Below, piece by piece: positions 63,001-64,000 of a DNA stretch of 64,000 bases. This DNA comes from Nematostella vectensis (taxonomy: Eukaryota > Cnidaria > Anthozoa > Actiniaria > Edwardsiidae): NCBI RefSeq assembly GCF_932526225.1, contig NC_064037.1:11080203-11144202 (forward strand), in the 5' to 3' direction. A program made the position numbers and the translations under genes. The notes below the pieces were generated by a model. The model had not been told where the DNA came from. It saw only the letters and a list, made by a program, of their open reading frames with translations, and ran no database searches. Positions within the stretch are counted from its first letter, which is position 1. Each line of letters opens with the position of its first letter.

Positions 63001-63853
63001 TTTTGGGGGAACAACGCGAATCCTGTGGCATGAAAAAGGTGAGATAGAAGTTCTGAATCAGGCCTTCAGCCCAAGTGAACTGAATATCCCCAAATAAGAG
63101 CTGGCTAATACAATAGTCGTCGTAGTATGGTTAGGCAATGACCCTCTGACCTGGTAGAGTTCCCTTCATTCAATTTTAAATATTCTGCTTTTCTAAAAGA
63201 GGCCCAACTTTGCCATTATCGACAGCGCAAGTACGGCACACCGCCAGATCAGCTCACTGATGGAGATATGTTATCAATTCAAAGGGTATCAAATTTAGTG
63301 CTGGCTTCGGTTTTAGTTTTAGTCCGAGAAGAGTACTACGAAAAAAAATATTCAAATAGGAATTATAAAATACTATGGAGCTAATGCGTTGACTTTGTTT
63401 GAAGGGAATCTCTACACAGCGCATGTGAAACGATGAGGAGACAAATCACACTGCGAGCATTTAATGGATGTAAGTTAAATAATATAGAAATGATCTCTTT
63501 CTTAAAATAATATTTTTAAAATGTGAATTTAGCATCCCCTTAGACCTAATATCCATATCCAAAGCAAATGTATGCAAATAAACCAAGTCGATGGATTCAT
63601 CTTCATTTGTATTATGGCTTTTAAATAACACGACGTTTGAACCTAGACTTAGTTGCAGTGTTACTATGCGACAGTGTTTGTTAATGTGCTTTATGTCGTC
63701 TTAGGGTCATCATACGTTCGTCACCTTCAGACAGTTCGAACTCACCTCTCATTCCTAGTGTCACATGACACTGTAACCGGGCGGGAGAATGGTGAGGACT
63801 TCACGTGTGGTCTGACCGAAGAGGCCTGGAACAGACTTTTTAAAGATGGATCG
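57016..63853 (+). CDS. SGSM: SGSM1/SGSM2 (RUN-TBC small G protein signalling modulator), 5' part
   Basis: Exons: 57016-57031, 57144-57187, 57408-57483, 60214-60390, 60583-60766, 60958-61306, 61540-61723, 62062-62346, 62708-62831, 63405-63469, 63705-63853. They give 551 aa in continuous phase and then run off the window. Seen: the RUN-region start ([20 protein letters not shown]), then [89 protein letters not shown] and [16 protein letters not shown], all as in vertebrate SGSM1/2. The TBC Rab-GAP domain, expected further on, is not in the window. The proteins bind Rap/Rab GTPases. A YY1-like CAAGATGGC overlaps the start codon. Whether it predates the SGSM1/SGSM2 split is not decided. Confidence 0.93.
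59500..60213. repeat. Minisatellite of about 84 bp seeded by the SGSM exon 4 acceptor
   Basis: Eight units run to the real acceptor of exon 4, which ends the array. Each unit contains TTGCTCTATTCTCATATTTC, then TTTTGTATAG|ATAGTCCTGAG and GCATGGTCT. The true junction reads TTTTGTATAG|CTGCTGTAC and GCATGGTCT, preceded by the same pyrimidine tract. Each unit thus carries a potential acceptor. Confidence 0.85.
62401..62656. mobile_element. TTAA-flanked MITE, copy 2 (SGSM intron 8)
   Basis: TTAAAGCCGCATTGTCACCA at the left and, in reverse at the right, a close copy give TIRs of about 30 bp; both ends carry TTAA. The interior (TTTTTAACGGAAAACGCGAA, CTTTTAACGGTTGAGGTTTC) matches the copy at 2152-2372. 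Confidence 0.75.
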
Positions 63854-64000
63854 GTAAGTATTACTCAGTGCCACGCATTCTCACCTAAGAGCTGTTGCGT
63901 TTCTCCGTCGTTCTTAAGCGCCCAAATCCCTCTACTACTGGTAAACGAGCCGACATTAAATTTAACATATATATATGTATAATGCGTGAGTGCAGGCGTT

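Overview
The window is eukaryotic nuclear DNA. It is AT-rich and holds seven spliced genes with short exons (16-349 nt, plus one of 2.8 kb) and GT-AG introns. The proteins are close to vertebrate ones, which points to an invertebrate animal with a slowly evolving, intron-rich genome. A two-domain secreted cysteine-rich precursor of sea-anemone style makes an anthozoan cnidarian (Nematostella-like) my best guess; this is inference. Exon models were built by hand from splice sites, reading phase and homologous protein sequence. In every model the phases close without a frameshift.

Layout. Minus strand: 99-8014 PHKG, phosphorylase kinase gamma (12 exons, complete); 10546-23730 HPS4, a BLOC-3 subunit (14 exons, complete, one giant exon); 24786-25942 a two-exon secreted cysteine-rich precursor; 31842-39072 a 327-residue WD40 protein (9 exons) that I cannot name; 41449-46526 DGCR8/Pasha, the Microprocessor subunit (9 exons). 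Plus strand: 47093-52026 GNB1L (9 exons) and 57016 to past 63853 an SGSM1/2 gene (RUN-TBC; the first 11 exons lie in the window). DGCR8 and GNB1L are head to head, 566 bp apart. The gene-poor stretches are 8.0-10.0, 26.0-31.8 and 52.0-57.0 kb.

Four of the seven genes (HPS4, DGCR8, GNB1L, SGSM1) have human orthologues on 22q11-q12. The window therefore looks like a piece of an ancient animal linkage group, not a random neighbourhood. The genes do not form one pathway. Their products serve glycogen breakdown, lysosome-related organelle and Rab traffic (HPS4; SGSM), microRNA processing (DGCR8) and kinase/chromatin assembly (GNB1L).

The most striking structural signal is a set of minisatellites whose units are copies of a gene boundary. 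The WD40 intron 7 array (28 units) and the SGSM intron 3 array (8 units) repeat a splice acceptor with the start of the next exon. The DGCR8 intron 5 array (about 13 units) repeats an exon end with its donor. The array 3' of HPS4 repeats the last coding stretch of the gene. Two smaller duplications in HPS4 introns also carry or abut a donor. The introns hold MITEs as well (one with a 17-bp perfect TIR and a paralogous empty site, one family with TTAA ends), a tRNA-derived SINE and a LINE tail 8 bp from a splice donor.
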